NCBI RefSeq assembly: GCF_001949125.1
Contig: NZ_MSTI01000114.1
Coordinates: 1-24,326, forward strand
From: Deinococcus marmoris
GTDB lineage: Bacteria; Deinococcota; Deinococci; Deinococcales; Deinococcaceae
Direction: 5' to 3'
Length of the DNA: 24,326 bases
Positions within the stretch are counted from its first letter, which is position 1. Each line of letters begins with the position of its first letter. The position numbers and the translations under genes were made by a program. Of this stretch, positions 15,000-21,544 are shown one piece after another. Below the pieces are notes generated by a model. It had not been told where the DNA came from and made no database searches. It was given only the letters and a program-made list of their open reading frames with translations.

Positions 15000-15343
15000 C
15001 AGTTCACGGCCTTTGCGCGGGCGTCCTGCTGCTCTTGCTCGTAATCGGCCCAGGTCTGCACACCTTTGACCGTGACCTGAACACGCCCGCTGGTCCACTC
15101 TTCGTAGGTTGGCACGTCGGCGGTGATCTCCAGCACCAGTTTCCTCTTGCCGTGCTTGGCGGCCTGGTTCCACAGGCCCGCGATTTGTTCCGGGTGAATG
15201 TGGCCCCAGGTGCAGCCGGGATCGACGGCGCGTTGCCGCTGCACCATTTCGGCAGCCAGGGCTTCAGCTTCTGAGCGGGTCTTGCCGCACCGCTCCAGAA
15301 GATCGGCGAGGGCTGTGGATGGAGTGTCGGGCAAGTCGGTCAC
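14999..15343 (-). CDS. Hypothetical protein, first gene of the recombinase operon (114 aa)
   Basis: This starts at GTG 15343 with AAGGAG nine bases upstream. It has a helical N-terminal half (ALADLLERCGKTRSEAEALA, then IAGLWNQAAKHGKR) and a short beta segment (KLVLEITADVPTY, VQVTVKGVQTW). No known domain is recognised. It leads a unit of four genes whose starts and stops all overlap. The promoter region (15344-15554) carries four TGTCGTAAAA-type boxes, two of them as a perfect inverted repeat over the presumed -35. Confidence 0.7.
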   Translation of the reverse strand: MTDLPDTPSTALADLLERCGKTRSEAEALAAEMVQRQRAVDPGCTWGHIHPEQIAGLWNQAAKHGKRKLVLEITADVPTYEEWTSGRVQVTVKGVQTWADYEQEQQDARAKAVN

Positions 15344-15395
15344 GGATCAATTCTCCTTGTTTCGCTGCAACCAGAATACCATGTCTTGACTTAAT

Positions 15396-15545
15396 ATGTC
15401 GTAAAAACTTGATTTTACGACATGCAAAAGCGAGATCCATTTTCAGCCTCTCTGCGTGCCTGTCAGTAAAAAAAGACCAGGCGATCAACCCGCCTGGAGT
15501 GTCCTTCGGTACTGTTGTCGTAAAATCTTTTGAAACGTCGTAAAA
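15396..15545. promoter_or_regulatory. TGTCGTAAAA operator array before the recombinase operon
   Basis: The box TGTCGTAAAA occurs four times. At 15396-15423 two copies form a perfect inverted repeat with 11-bp arms and a six-base spacer. Two more are direct copies at 15516-15525 and 15536-15545 (first base C), 20 bp apart, two helical turns. On the minus strand a -10 TATTCT lies about 18 bp downstream of ACGACA, which is part of the inverted repeat, so a bound protein would cover the -35. The best local candidate for the binder is the HTH protein whose gene ends 10 bp upstream of the last box. Confidence 0.65.
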
Positions 15546-15554
15546 CAAGTAAGC

Positions 15555-16040
15555 TCACGAGGCGGCTTCGGACGCCTCGGGCTTGCGGGTCTTGACCTTG
15601 GACCCGGCTGCTTCATGCGCTGGCCCTTCGCTGGACTTCTGAAGACCGTCCTCTTTTTCAAACCTCGCAAACGCTTTGTACAGTGTCCCCCGGCTCACAC
15701 CGATGGCATCAGCAGTTACCGTCATGTCACGGCCTGCGGCCACCCACTGCTTTGCCACCTCGTACTGCTCACGGGTCACGCGACTCTGATTGCCAGTGAC
15801 CTCGCGGCCTTCCGGCATGGGGGAAACTTCTACTTCTCGCCGCTCCTCTTTGCCCCACACGATCTGGGTGACGTCAACACCGAGCGCCTCTGCCAGAATC
15901 AAGCCTGTTTTCAGACCTGGGATGTTGCCGCTGTAAAGCCAACTGTGAATGCTCCGCCCTACTCCAGCTTTTTCTGCCAGCTCGTCAACCGTTAAGCCGC
16001 GTTCCTTGCGCCATTGGTTGAGGGTCTTCTGTTCTTTCAT
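15555..16040 (-). CDS. XRE-type HTH regulator with second C-terminal HTH
   Basis: From ATG 16040 this is 161 residues. The N-terminal half is an XRE/Cro-like helix-turn-helix (LNQWRKERGLTVDELAEKAG, then GVGRSIHSWLYSGNIPGLK), and LILAEALGVDVTQI completes the five-helix fold. A second helix-turn-helix resembling the recombinase Hin/resolvase C-terminus follows (MTVTADAIGVSRGTLYKAF). The last ~35 residues are a charged, disordered tail. It probably controls plasmid genes through one of the nearby operators. The frame is open to ATG 16151, which has AGGAGG and overlaps the previous stop (ATGA), but those extra 37 residues are not protein-like and the interval carries an inverted repeat and a leader copy, so I prefer 16040. 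Confidence 0.78.
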   Translation of the reverse strand: MKEQKTLNQWRKERGLTVDELAEKAGVGRSIHSWLYSGNIPGLKTGLILAEALGVDVTQIVWGKEERREVEVSPMPEGREVTGNQSRVTREQYEVAKQWVAAGRDMTVTADAIGVSRGTLYKAFARFEKEDGLQKSSEGPAHEAAGSKVKTRKPEASEAAS

Positions 16041-16062
16041 GTAGACTCGTTGCGCTCCTTTA

Positions 16063-16105
16063 CCTCTGTCTGAGGGGAGTGGACCTGTCCGCTGTGGATA
16101 GGTCC
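16063..16105. promoter_or_regulatory. Leader copy and inverted repeat upstream of the XRE gene
   Basis: CCTCAGACAGAGG on the minus strand (16075-16063), followed by AAAGGAG, is the same leader found behind the three palindromic promoters. Just upstream, GGACCTGTCC (16081-16090) and GGATAGGTCC (16096-16105) form an inverted repeat with one mismatched pair, a likely operator of the XRE protein. No palindromic promoter of the other type is present here. Confidence 0.5.
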
Positions 16106-16147
16106 TTTTCATTGTGCCATGTGTTGCCCTGTTCGTCAGATCTGTAT

Positions 16148-16666
16148 TCATGCGCTGGCCTCCTGGGGGGACTGCACGGGTGGAATGGTTTCGTGGTGGT
16201 AGAAGGGTTCGCGGGCCTGGGCCTGCTGTGGCGTGAGCTTGCCTCTCCAGACCTTCAGGCTGGAAGACACCACGGCCCGGTACTGAAAACTGCGCGGGTT
16301 GCGCTTCCCTGTTGGAACGAGACCAAACCGCGCGCCATCGTCGGGTCGGTACAGGCTTTCAATCTTGACCACCTTCCCTGTCACCCACTGCTGACATCTT
16401 TGCTCGTCCTCGGGGGTCTCCGCCTGCCACATCCGAATGTGGAGCGTCAGCACTTCGCCTGTGGGTATCCGGGTCTGGATGCCTTCATAGACGGGGCTGG
16501 GCTTCCACCGCTCGGCGTTGAAATACTCGCGGGTGTCACTGTGAATGGACTGCGCTACCCGAGTGGGGTGAATGCTGTCGTCGTCGGTCAGGGTGGCCTG
16601 CACCAGTTGATAGATGTTCAGGAGAAGATTTTTCTTGTACTCGTCGCGGCTGCTGGGCGTGGGCAT
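16148..16666 (-). CDS. Hypothetical protein (172 aa)
   Basis: This is an unrecognised soluble protein. The N-terminal part is helical (NLLLNIYQLVQATLTDDD). The centre is strand-rich and carries YEGIQTRIPTGEVLTLHIRM and a WVTGKVVKIESL segment, and the tail is proline/glutamine-rich. GGAG eight bases before ATG 16666 supports the start. It is the second gene of the unit driven by the palindromic promoter at 16876-16906, between a 36-aa gene and the XRE regulator. Confidence 0.65.
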   Translation of the reverse strand: MPTPSSRDEYKKNLLLNIYQLVQATLTDDDSIHPTRVAQSIHSDTREYFNAERWKPSPVYEGIQTRIPTGEVLTLHIRMWQAETPEDEQRCQQWVTGKVVKIESLYRPDDGARFGLVPTGKRNPRSFQYRAVVSSSLKVWRGKLTPQQAQAREPFYHHETIPPVQSPQEASA

Positions 16667-16732
16667 GGGGTCACTCCTTGGGCGTGGGGGCGGGAGCTGC
16701 GGGGGATGCTTGTCGGGGCCGCGTGCAGATCG

Positions 16733-16843
16733 TTAGGCGGCGCTCTGGCCCTGGCGCTGGGCGGTGGCCTGTCCTCCCAATCTGCCGCGCTCGGTGGCAG
16801 AAAGGCGGGGGCTAAACTTCTTGGTGGGCTGAGATTGACTCAT
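16733..16843 (-). CDS. Very small basic protein (36 aa)
   Basis: This short ORF is the first gene after the palindromic promoter. AAAGGAG precedes ATG 16843 at seven bases; another ATG at 16849 lies too close to the Shine-Dalgarno. The product is basic and glycine/glutamine-rich, with KKFSPRLSATERGRLGGQAT followed by AQRQGQ, and ends in alanines. The composition recalls small stress-type or nucleic-acid-binding peptides, but no family is recognised. The strong, regulated promoter in front argues that it is real. Confidence 0.6.
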   Translation of the reverse strand: MSQSQPTKKFSPRLSATERGRLGGQATAQRQGQSAA

Positions 16844-16875
16844 CAACATGCTCCTTTCCTCTGTCCAAGGTAAGA

Positions 16876-16906
16876 ACACTATACAAAATATTTTGTATAG
16901 TGTCAA
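16876..16906 (-). promoter_or_regulatory. Palindrome-controlled promoter 1
   Basis: On the minus strand TTGACA (16906-16901), a 17-bp spacer and TATAGT (16883-16878) make a near-consensus sigma-70 promoter. A perfect 28-bp palindrome (16876-16903, half ACACTATACAAAAT) covers both hexamers, so a dimeric repressor would shut it off. The leader contains a diverged CCTTGGACAGAGG hairpin and AAAGGAG. Almost identical promoters lie at 19144-19174 and 20775-20805. The upstream gene's TGA overlaps the -35. Confidence 0.85.
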
Positions 16907-17151
16907 TTTGAATCGACTTGTTCCGGTGCGCTGGCAAAGGCAATTCTCGCGCTTAGTCGCCGTTCAGACCGGGCCGTTTCAATGCGGCCCGCCTGCTTAC
17001 CGCAGTACACCAAACCGTAAATAACCGTGCTAAACACCTTGCCTCCGTGTTCGCGCTGGCAGCCGTCACAAAACCATTTCGGCCCGTAGGTCTGTCCATT
17101 CCTGCCGCTGGCATTGCCCCGTGCAAAGCCGTGTTTCCTGTTGCCGCCCAT
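16903..17151 (-). CDS. Small zinc-ribbon-like protein (82 aa)
   Basis: Cysteines in the pattern FCDGCQREHGG and later VYCGKQ suggest a small zinc ribbon or treble-clef, though only three cysteines plus a nearby histidine are seen. The N-terminus is glycine/asparagine-rich and basic (GNRKHGFARGNASGRNGQ), possibly for nucleic-acid contact. AGGAGG lies seven bases before ATG 17151. It follows parB by 54 bp, with a GC-rich hairpin between them, and is the second gene of that unit. Its stop codon is part of the next promoter's -35 (TTGACA). Function unknown. Confidence 0.6.
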   Translation of the reverse strand: MGGNRKHGFARGNASGRNGQTYGPKWFCDGCQREHGGKVFSTVIYGLVYCGKQAGRIETARSERRLSARIAFASAPEQVDSN

Positions 17152-17173
17152 GTGCGCCCTCCTGGGAAAGTAG

Positions 17174-17194
17174 GGGGGAGGCTCGGCCTCCCCC
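17174..17194. repeat. Intercistronic hairpin between parB and the zinc-ribbon gene
   Basis: Nine-bp arms GGGGGAGGC (17174-17182) and GCCTCCCCC (17186-17194) have a three-base loop. There is no T-run. The position just after the parB stop suggests attenuation or protection of the upstream mRNA. Confidence 0.55.
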
Positions 17195-17205
17195 TGCTCT
17201 GCTTC

Positions 17206-19110
17206 CTAGAATTTCACGAGGTTCGGCAGCCACCCGGCACCCTTGAGGGCGGGCGCTTTTTCCAGAATCAGGCCCACGATTTCCTTCTTGCTGGCCTTCA
17301 TCAGTCCAACCGGGCGTAGCCCCTCGGGCATGGTCTGGATGAGCTGGTGCAGCGCGTCAACGGTGTAGCCGTCCAGATACGCGGCGCTGAGGGTAAACCG
17401 CTCCTGCACGTCCCCGGTCACGTCCAATTGCTCGGCCAATTTCTTGACCCGGCGCGGCGTGTCGTTCAGGTTGTGTTCCCAGTCGCCTACCTGCTGGTGC
17501 GTCAGGTACGCGAACAGTTTCAACAGGTCTTCGGTCTGGACTTCTGGCGCAGTCAAGGCGTCTTGCACATCGAAGCCCATTCTCCGGTACGTCAGTCGCC
17601 CGCCCTCGTCGGTGGTGAAGACCGTCCCGAACGTCAGGGCCAAATCTGCGGCCAGGGCACGGCCCTCGCCCGTCATGGGAACTTCTTTCACACCCCGGAA
17701 ATGGATTTCCATTGCTCCGCCCCCACTGCGGCAGATGGTCGCCTTTGCCAGTGATTCGCAGGCCAGGGCAAGGCACATGCGGGGGTCGGTTGCCAGATGC
17801 CCATGAATCGCCTGAGAGCGCGTCTGGTGAGCCATGACGTGCGCGGCCTCCCTGATCTTCGGCCCGGTATCGGCGGCGGGATACGTGGTGTGCGAAGTGC
17901 TGGTGGTGCTGGTCTCGCCGCTCTCCGCTTCACTGTCACCCGCTGCGGCTGCCTGGGCCTGCGCTGCTTTGGCCGCTTCCGCCTGCTCCCGCTTGAACTC
18001 TTGGGCGTCGGCGTGCCGGACATACAGGCTGCTCTGGGCGACTTTCCCGGTGGTGGTGCTGCAAATCAGGCTCAGATTGTGGGTCATCCCTTGCGGAGGC
18101 GTCACCCATTCATTGGTCGGCAGGTTGGCATACGCGCTCTCAACGGTCACGATTTCCACCTTGCCCCAGGTGCCGCGCTCCTTCTCCTCAGCCTTGAGGA
18201 GTTCCAGCGCCTCAAGCTGCTTGTTCAACGCCGTCTTGTGGTCCGCGAACTTGGCGGGGAAGTCGCCCAGCAGCCCGCCCTCCTCAATTCTCAGGCCGCT
18301 GGCCTCCACATCAAACCGGGCATTCTCCACGAGGAATGCCCCGGCCTTCACGAGATTCTTGAGGGTGGTGACGCTGTTGCCGTTGCGGGCGTGTTCGGTC
18401 AGGGACTTCTTCATGGCCCCGCTGGTGGTGGCAATGATCTTGGCCTGTTCCAGCGTGATTGCGCCCTCGTCCAGCAGCTTGCGGGCCGCGCGCCCTAGCC
18501 CTGCGGCCAACTGCACCCGGCTCTTGACCGTGTTGACGTGCAGGCCGTACTTGACGGCGACATAATCCGCCGTGCGGCCCGCGCCGATCAGGGCTAAGAA
18601 GGCGTCGGCTTCCTCCATCGGGGTCATGTCCTGGCGCTGGCTGTTTTCCAGCGTGGCAACCTCGATCAGCTCCGCGTCGGTCATCTCTTCAATGCGGAAA
18701 GGAACGGGGTAGGAGTCTGCCACCTGATAGAACGCCTCGCCCATGATCGGGCGTCCGTTGGCGTCCTCTCCGGTCTGCACCTGCACGGTCAAGCCCTGGA
18801 CCAGCAGTTCGACGGCCCGCTGTCGGCGTTCGCCTGCGGCCAACTCCACCATGCCGCTTTCCCTGGCGCTGGGCCTGCCGATCAGGTTCTGTTCAATCCC
18901 GGTGCGGGTGACGTTCCCGGCTCCGTCAAACTTGGTGCGCCCGTAGATGCTGGCGGCAAGCTCCACCAATTTGTCGTGGTCAAACCGCTTGCGGGGGTTG
19001 AGGCTGCTCCGGCGTGTGCGGCCAAACGCCACATTCACCACATCGGCGGCGGTCTCCGGGGCCACGAGACGAAGGGGGGCGGGGGTGGTCATCTGCTGGG
19101 CTGCGGTCAT
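17206..19110 (-). CDS. parB: Large ParB-family protein (634 aa)
   Basis: The ParB/Spo0J N-terminal nuclease-like CTPase fold is visible: NPRKRFD (38-44), GERRQRA (93-99, the arginine-rich box that contacts CTP in characterised members) and ENSQRQDMTPMEEADAF (155-171). A helix-turn-helix follows (TADYVAVKYGLHVNTVKSRV). The ~400-residue C-terminal part is unusual; it contains an Ala/Ser/Thr-rich linker (around SEAESGETSTTS) and further folded regions I cannot assign. Usual ParB proteins are about 300 residues. ATG 19110 has GGAG eight bases upstream. No ParA is adjacent; the only ParA is 6 kb away with its own RHH partner, so this ParB may have another role, such as regulation or a different segregation complex. 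It is driven by palindromic promoter 2. Confidence 0.85.
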   Translation of the reverse strand: MTAAQQMTTPAPLRLVAPETAADVVNVAFGRTRRSSLNPRKRFDHDKLVELAASIYGRTKFDGAGNVTRTGIEQNLIGRPSARESGMVELAAGERRQRAVELLVQGLTVQVQTGEDANGRPIMGEAFYQVADSYPVPFRIEEMTDAELIEVATLENSQRQDMTPMEEADAFLALIGAGRTADYVAVKYGLHVNTVKSRVQLAAGLGRAARKLLDEGAITLEQAKIIATTSGAMKKSLTEHARNGNSVTTLKNLVKAGAFLVENARFDVEASGLRIEEGGLLGDFPAKFADHKTALNKQLEALELLKAEEKERGTWGKVEIVTVESAYANLPTNEWVTPPQGMTHNLSLICSTTTGKVAQSSLYVRHADAQEFKREQAEAAKAAQAQAAAAGDSEAESGETSTTSTSHTTYPAADTGPKIREAAHVMAHQTRSQAIHGHLATDPRMCLALACESLAKATICRSGGGAMEIHFRGVKEVPMTGEGRALAADLALTFGTVFTTDEGGRLTYRRMGFDVQDALTAPEVQTEDLLKLFAYLTHQQVGDWEHNLNDTPRRVKKLAEQLDVTGDVQERFTLSAAYLDGYTVDALHQLIQTMPEGLRPVGLMKASKKEIVGLILEKAPALKGAGWLPNLVKF

Positions 19111-19143
19111 TTTTATTGCTCCTTTCCTCTGTCTGAGGTAAGA

Positions 19144-19174
19144 ACACTATATAATATATTTTGTATATTGTCAA
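19144..19174 (-). promoter_or_regulatory. Palindrome-controlled promoter 2 (parB)
   Basis: TTGACA (19174-19169), a 17-bp spacer and TATAGT (19151-19146) lie within a slightly imperfect version of the 28-bp palindrome (19144-19171). The leader carries CCTCAGACAGAGG (hairpin, 19138-19126) followed by AAAGGAGC and the parB start. Confidence 0.85.
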
Positions 19175-19212
19175 CTCTATTGAAACTGATTAGCGCAGCG
19201 TCACAGCAAAAG

Positions 19213-19272
19213 AAAAGCCACGCTAGGCGCAGCTCGTATCTCCTCTTCCTGATTTATCGGCCTGTGGCTTTT
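19213..19272. terminator. Possible bidirectional terminator
   Basis: AAAAGCCAC (19213-19221) and GTGGCTTTT (19264-19272) are perfect inverted arms flanked by A and T runs, but the loop is about 42 bases, long for a classical terminator. It lies after the last gene of the 20741-19282 operon. Confidence 0.35.
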
Positions 19273-19281
19273 CATTCGCGG

Positions 19282-19446
19282 TCAAGGATTCGGAGGGTGA
19301 AGCGGCGGCAGCCGATGGTGAAGGGTGGTCGCCGCTTCACGGACCCGGTCATCCTCGTGGCAACACAGCTCTAGAGCGTCTAAAAGTCGCTGCATGTCCT
19401 GGGCGCACTGCTTCATACCGGTCAGCAGTGGATGGGGTTCAGGCAT
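19282..19446 (-). CDS. Small hypothetical protein (54 aa)
   Basis: This ORF begins at ATG 19446, overlapping the stop of the 118-aa gene as TGATG, and ends at TGA 19284-19282. It is helical, with LLTGMKQCAQDMQRLLDALE, cysteines at positions 14, 28 and 29, and a proline-rich end. The coupled start in a five-gene operon is the main reason to call it. Function unknown. Confidence 0.5.
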   Translation of the reverse strand: MPEPHPLLTGMKQCAQDMQRLLDALELCCHEDDRVREAATTLHHRLPPLHPPNP

Positions 19447-19802
19447 CAGAACCGGGCAGCTTGGGCAAGGGCGGCATAAAGCACGACGGCTTTTTTGAAT
19501 GTCTCAAAGATCGCCTGACCTGCGGCGGTGACGCTCACTTCAGGCAGCGGGTTTTGGCTTTCCAGATCGGCCAACGTCGCTTTTAACGAATCAAGGTGCC
19601 CCAGAAGATCGGCGCGGCGGTCTGGGTTGGGGTACAGGTCGCCGTACCTGCGCCTCGCGTCACGGTGCTTTTCAATCCTTCGGGCGGCCTCCTGATCGCC
19701 CTGGTGCTGCAAGGTGCGGGCGGCTCTGAGGTTGTGCGCGGCCACGCGGCGACGCTGGCGCATTTTCTCAGCGTAGGTCTCCAGTTCGGGGGTGAGGGTC
19801 AT
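19446..19802 (-). CDS. Hypothetical protein (118 aa)
   Basis: This is a strongly helical, arginine-rich protein. Residues 1-55 (AEKMRQRRRVAAHNLRAA, then AARRIEKHRDARRRYGDL) look like a long coiled coil; the C-terminal part (AGQAIFETFKKAVVLYAALA) is a hydrophobic helix. GGAGG stands eight bases before ATG 19802, which overlaps the upstream stop (ATGA). No family is recognised; possibly nucleic-acid-binding by charge. It is the fourth gene of the operon from promoter 3. Confidence 0.62.
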   Translation of the reverse strand: MTLTPELETYAEKMRQRRRVAAHNLRAARTLQHQGDQEAARRIEKHRDARRRYGDLYPNPDRRADLLGHLDSLKATLADLESQNPLPEVSVTAAGQAIFETFKKAVVLYAALAQAARF

Positions 19803-20005
19803 TGCCCGTCCTCCAGCTTGGCCAAGGGGTCCGGTAAGTGGGCGTCGTCCTGCTCGGCGTCGTCGGCGTCCTCATAGCAGTTGGCAGATTCTGGCAGCAG
19901 TGGGGCGCGTAGCTCGGCGGCGGCGGCCTCGAAGTTGATCTCCGCACGGTCATAGGGTCCGCTGGTGATCTCGTCGTCGTACATTTCGTCGGCGCTGTAG
20001 AACAT
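19799..20005 (-). CDS. Small acidic protein (68 aa)
   Basis: It starts at ATG 20005 with GGAG six bases upstream; the longer frame to 20164 is a shadow of the previous gene. It is very acidic (EMYDDEITSGPYDRAEINFE, later CYEDADDAEQDD), probably largely disordered with one helix. It could act as a DNA mimic or antirepressor, but this is only suggested by charge. It is coupled to the 118-aa gene by an ATGA overlap. Confidence 0.58.
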   Translation of the reverse strand: MFYSADEMYDDEITSGPYDRAEINFEAAAAELRAPLLPESANCYEDADDAEQDDAHLPDPLAKLEDGQ

Positions 20006-20015
20006 GGTCACTCCT

Positions 20016-20198
20016 TTAATCAAAACACCCGCAGCTTTCGGGGTCGCGTGAGCCGCAGAAGGGGCAGCCCGTGAGGGTGAGGAAGTCGGGCGCGGCCTCC
20101 AGCTCGGCGGGAGGGTCAAAGTCTGCCGGGGCGTCCGCGTTTGCTCCACGCTCGTCGGCCTCAAGTTCGGGGGGCAAGTCGTACAGGGTCCAGTGCAT
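20016..20198 (-). CDS. Small acidic protein with zinc-ribbon end (60 aa)
   Basis: It starts at ATG 20198, GGAGG nine bases upstream. The first 40 residues are acidic and proline-rich (YDLPPELEADERGANADAP). The C-terminus, LTGCPFCGSRDPESCGCF, carries CPxCG and a CGC pair, a compact zinc ribbon. It lies 10 bp upstream of the 68-aa gene. A partner-binding or transcription-associated role would fit such ribbons, but none is shown. Confidence 0.58.
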   Translation of the reverse strand: MHWTLYDLPPELEADERGANADAPADFDPPAELEAAPDFLTLTGCPFCGSRDPESCGCFD

Positions 20199-20225
20199 CG
20201 GTGGCGGTCCTCCGGTGGGGGAGAG

Positions 20226-20249
20226 TGGCCCCGCGTCCAAGCGGGGCCA
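20226..20249. repeat. Intercistronic GC-rich hairpin
   Basis: Perfect 9-bp arms TGGCCCCGC (20226-20234) and GCGGGGCCA (20241-20249) have a six-base loop. The arm sequence and preceding GGGAGAG match the copy near 9160, and the arms match the hairpin at 9613-9641. It lies seven bases after the stop of the 161-aa gene, inside the operon. Confidence 0.6.
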
Positions 20250-20255
20250 GGCGTC

Positions 20256-20741
20256 TTAGAGCGTGTGCAGTGGGCGCAACTTTTCCCCGGTGCGCCCGGT
20301 GAACATCTGCGCGTCGTCCTCGCTGAACAGGTACAGGGTCATGCCGGGAACCACGCCGAGAACGCGCTCAGGGGCGATGCTGAGGGTATAGGCGTCGGGG
20401 TCTTGGAGAGTGGAATAGATGCGGCGGGGCTGGCTGGTGGGCAGCAACAGCAGCGCCTTCTGATCAAAGTGCAGGTTGGTGTGTTCGGCGGCGGCTTCCT
20501 GGGCCTTGTCCTGCCAGTTCGCGGCGTACATCAGACCCACGATGAGGGCATACGCGGCGTCCTTCGCGGCCCACATCTGCTGATGGCCCTGGGTCATGGT
20601 GGCCTGATCGTTTTTCAGGTTGCCCACTGCGCCGCGCACGGCTTCAGTGGCAAAGGTGTGGCGCAACTGCCGGTAAGCGGCGGCGGCTGGAGCATTCTCG
20701 CGGAAGATGCTTTTGACCTTTTCGTAAGTGCTGATCGTCAT
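20256..20741 (-). CDS. Hypothetical protein, first gene of the promoter-3 operon (161 aa)
   Basis: This is an unrecognised soluble protein. The N-terminal two thirds are helical (PAAAAYRQLRHTFATEAVRG, then QQMWAAKDAAYALIVGLMYA). The C-terminal third is beta-rich (RRIYSTLQDPDAYTLSIA, then GVVPGMTLYLFSEDDAQMF). AAGGAG lies nine bases before ATG 20741. It leads an operon with the 60-, 68-, 118- and 54-aa genes, all under palindromic promoter 3. The shared control with parB suggests a role in maintenance of the replicon. Confidence 0.65.
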   Translation of the reverse strand: MTISTYEKVKSIFRENAPAAAAYRQLRHTFATEAVRGAVGNLKNDQATMTQGHQQMWAAKDAAYALIVGLMYAANWQDKAQEAAAEHTNLHFDQKALLLLPTSQPRRIYSTLQDPDAYTLSIAPERVLGVVPGMTLYLFSEDDAQMFTGRTGEKLRPLHTL

Positions 20742-20774
20742 GGTTGGCGCTCCTTCCCTCTGTCTGAGGTAAGA

Positions 20775-20805
20775 ACATTCTACAAGATACTTTGTATCTT
20801 GTCAA
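20775..20805 (-). promoter_or_regulatory. Palindrome-controlled promoter 3
   Basis: TTGACA (20805-20800), a 17-bp spacer and TAGAAT (20782-20777) lie within an imperfect relative of the 28-bp palindrome (20775-20802), sharing TACAA..TTGTA. The leader has CCTCAGACAGAGG (20769-20757) then GAAGGAGC before the start codon. Confidence 0.82.
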
Positions 20806-21092
20806 TCTCTCAGAATGCTGCAAGAGTCGCGCTTATGCCGTTCCTGTCGGCTTTTCCCCTCCTTCGTTACCCGCCGAACACGTCGCCCCCTCCGGGCGTC
20901 GTGTGCCGCCCCTGGCGGCGCGGCTACCCCCGTCTTTCCTGATCGTCCCACCCCGCTCCTGGGCCTGCTTTTCCCCCCTGCGTTCCGCTCTGGCTGCTGT
21001 CAAGCTGGGCCGCTCGTCGGCCCAAGGCCGTAACCCGGCGCAGTTCGCCGGGTTTGACAGCTTCCTGACCGCCCCTCGATCCTGTGGCCGCA

Positions 21093-21142
21093 GGCCAGCC
21101 GGAAAAATGTTTGGGGCCGTTTCCAACATTTTCCGGCTGGCC
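21093..21142. repeat. Long inverted repeat
   Basis: The arms at 21093-21111 and 21125-21142 (GGCCAGCCGGAAAA...TGTT and its complement) pair over 18 bp with one bulged A and a 13-base loop. There is no T-run, so it is not an obvious terminator. Confidence 0.6.
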
Positions 21143-21490
21143 GATAAGCCCTTTTCGGGTTCTGATCTTCTGATCTCTTCAAAAAGAACGTGCGGCCCCT
21201 GGCCGCTCCCTTCATCCTTTGTCCCTGCCGCGCTCGGCTCGGACGACGGGCCGCCCCGAGACCGATGACGGGCGCGGCCCTCCTGCCGTGACCAGCGGGA
21301 CGGCGGGCAGAGACGCTGTGCGGCCTCTGGGGCCGCTCCCTCTTTTTCGGTGTGCCCCTCAGCGCCGAATAAGCCTCGTCAGGGGCGCAGTGCAGCTTGC
21401 GGCAGCATCACTCGGAGGGTGAGCCACCATCTGTTGCCCCTTCCATCGGCACATGCCCTGCCGTCCCTTCCAGTTTGGAGAGGGACTGGA

Positions 21491-21544
21491 ATGCGGTAAG
21501 AAATCCAGCGGCATGACGCGAGGAATACCGCATCTTGGATTTCT
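21491..21544. repeat. Interleaved inverted repeats (pseudoknot order)
   Basis: ATGCGGTA (21491-21498) pairs with TACCGCAT (21526-21533), and AGAAATCCA (21499-21507) pairs with TGGATTTCT (21536-21544). The order S1-S2-S1'-S2' allows an H-type pseudoknot in RNA, or two crossed palindromic protein sites in DNA. Hairpins flank it on both sides. Confidence 0.55.

Noticed and set aside
16041..16151. N-terminal extension of the XRE regulator from ATG 16151
   Set aside because: Although AGGAGG and an ATGA overlap are present, the extra 37 residues are not protein-like and the DNA carries an inverted repeat and a conserved leader; kept only as an alternative.
20193..20942. 249-codon plus-strand open frame
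   Set aside because: It is antisense to the 161-aa gene and to promoter 3; no start signal.
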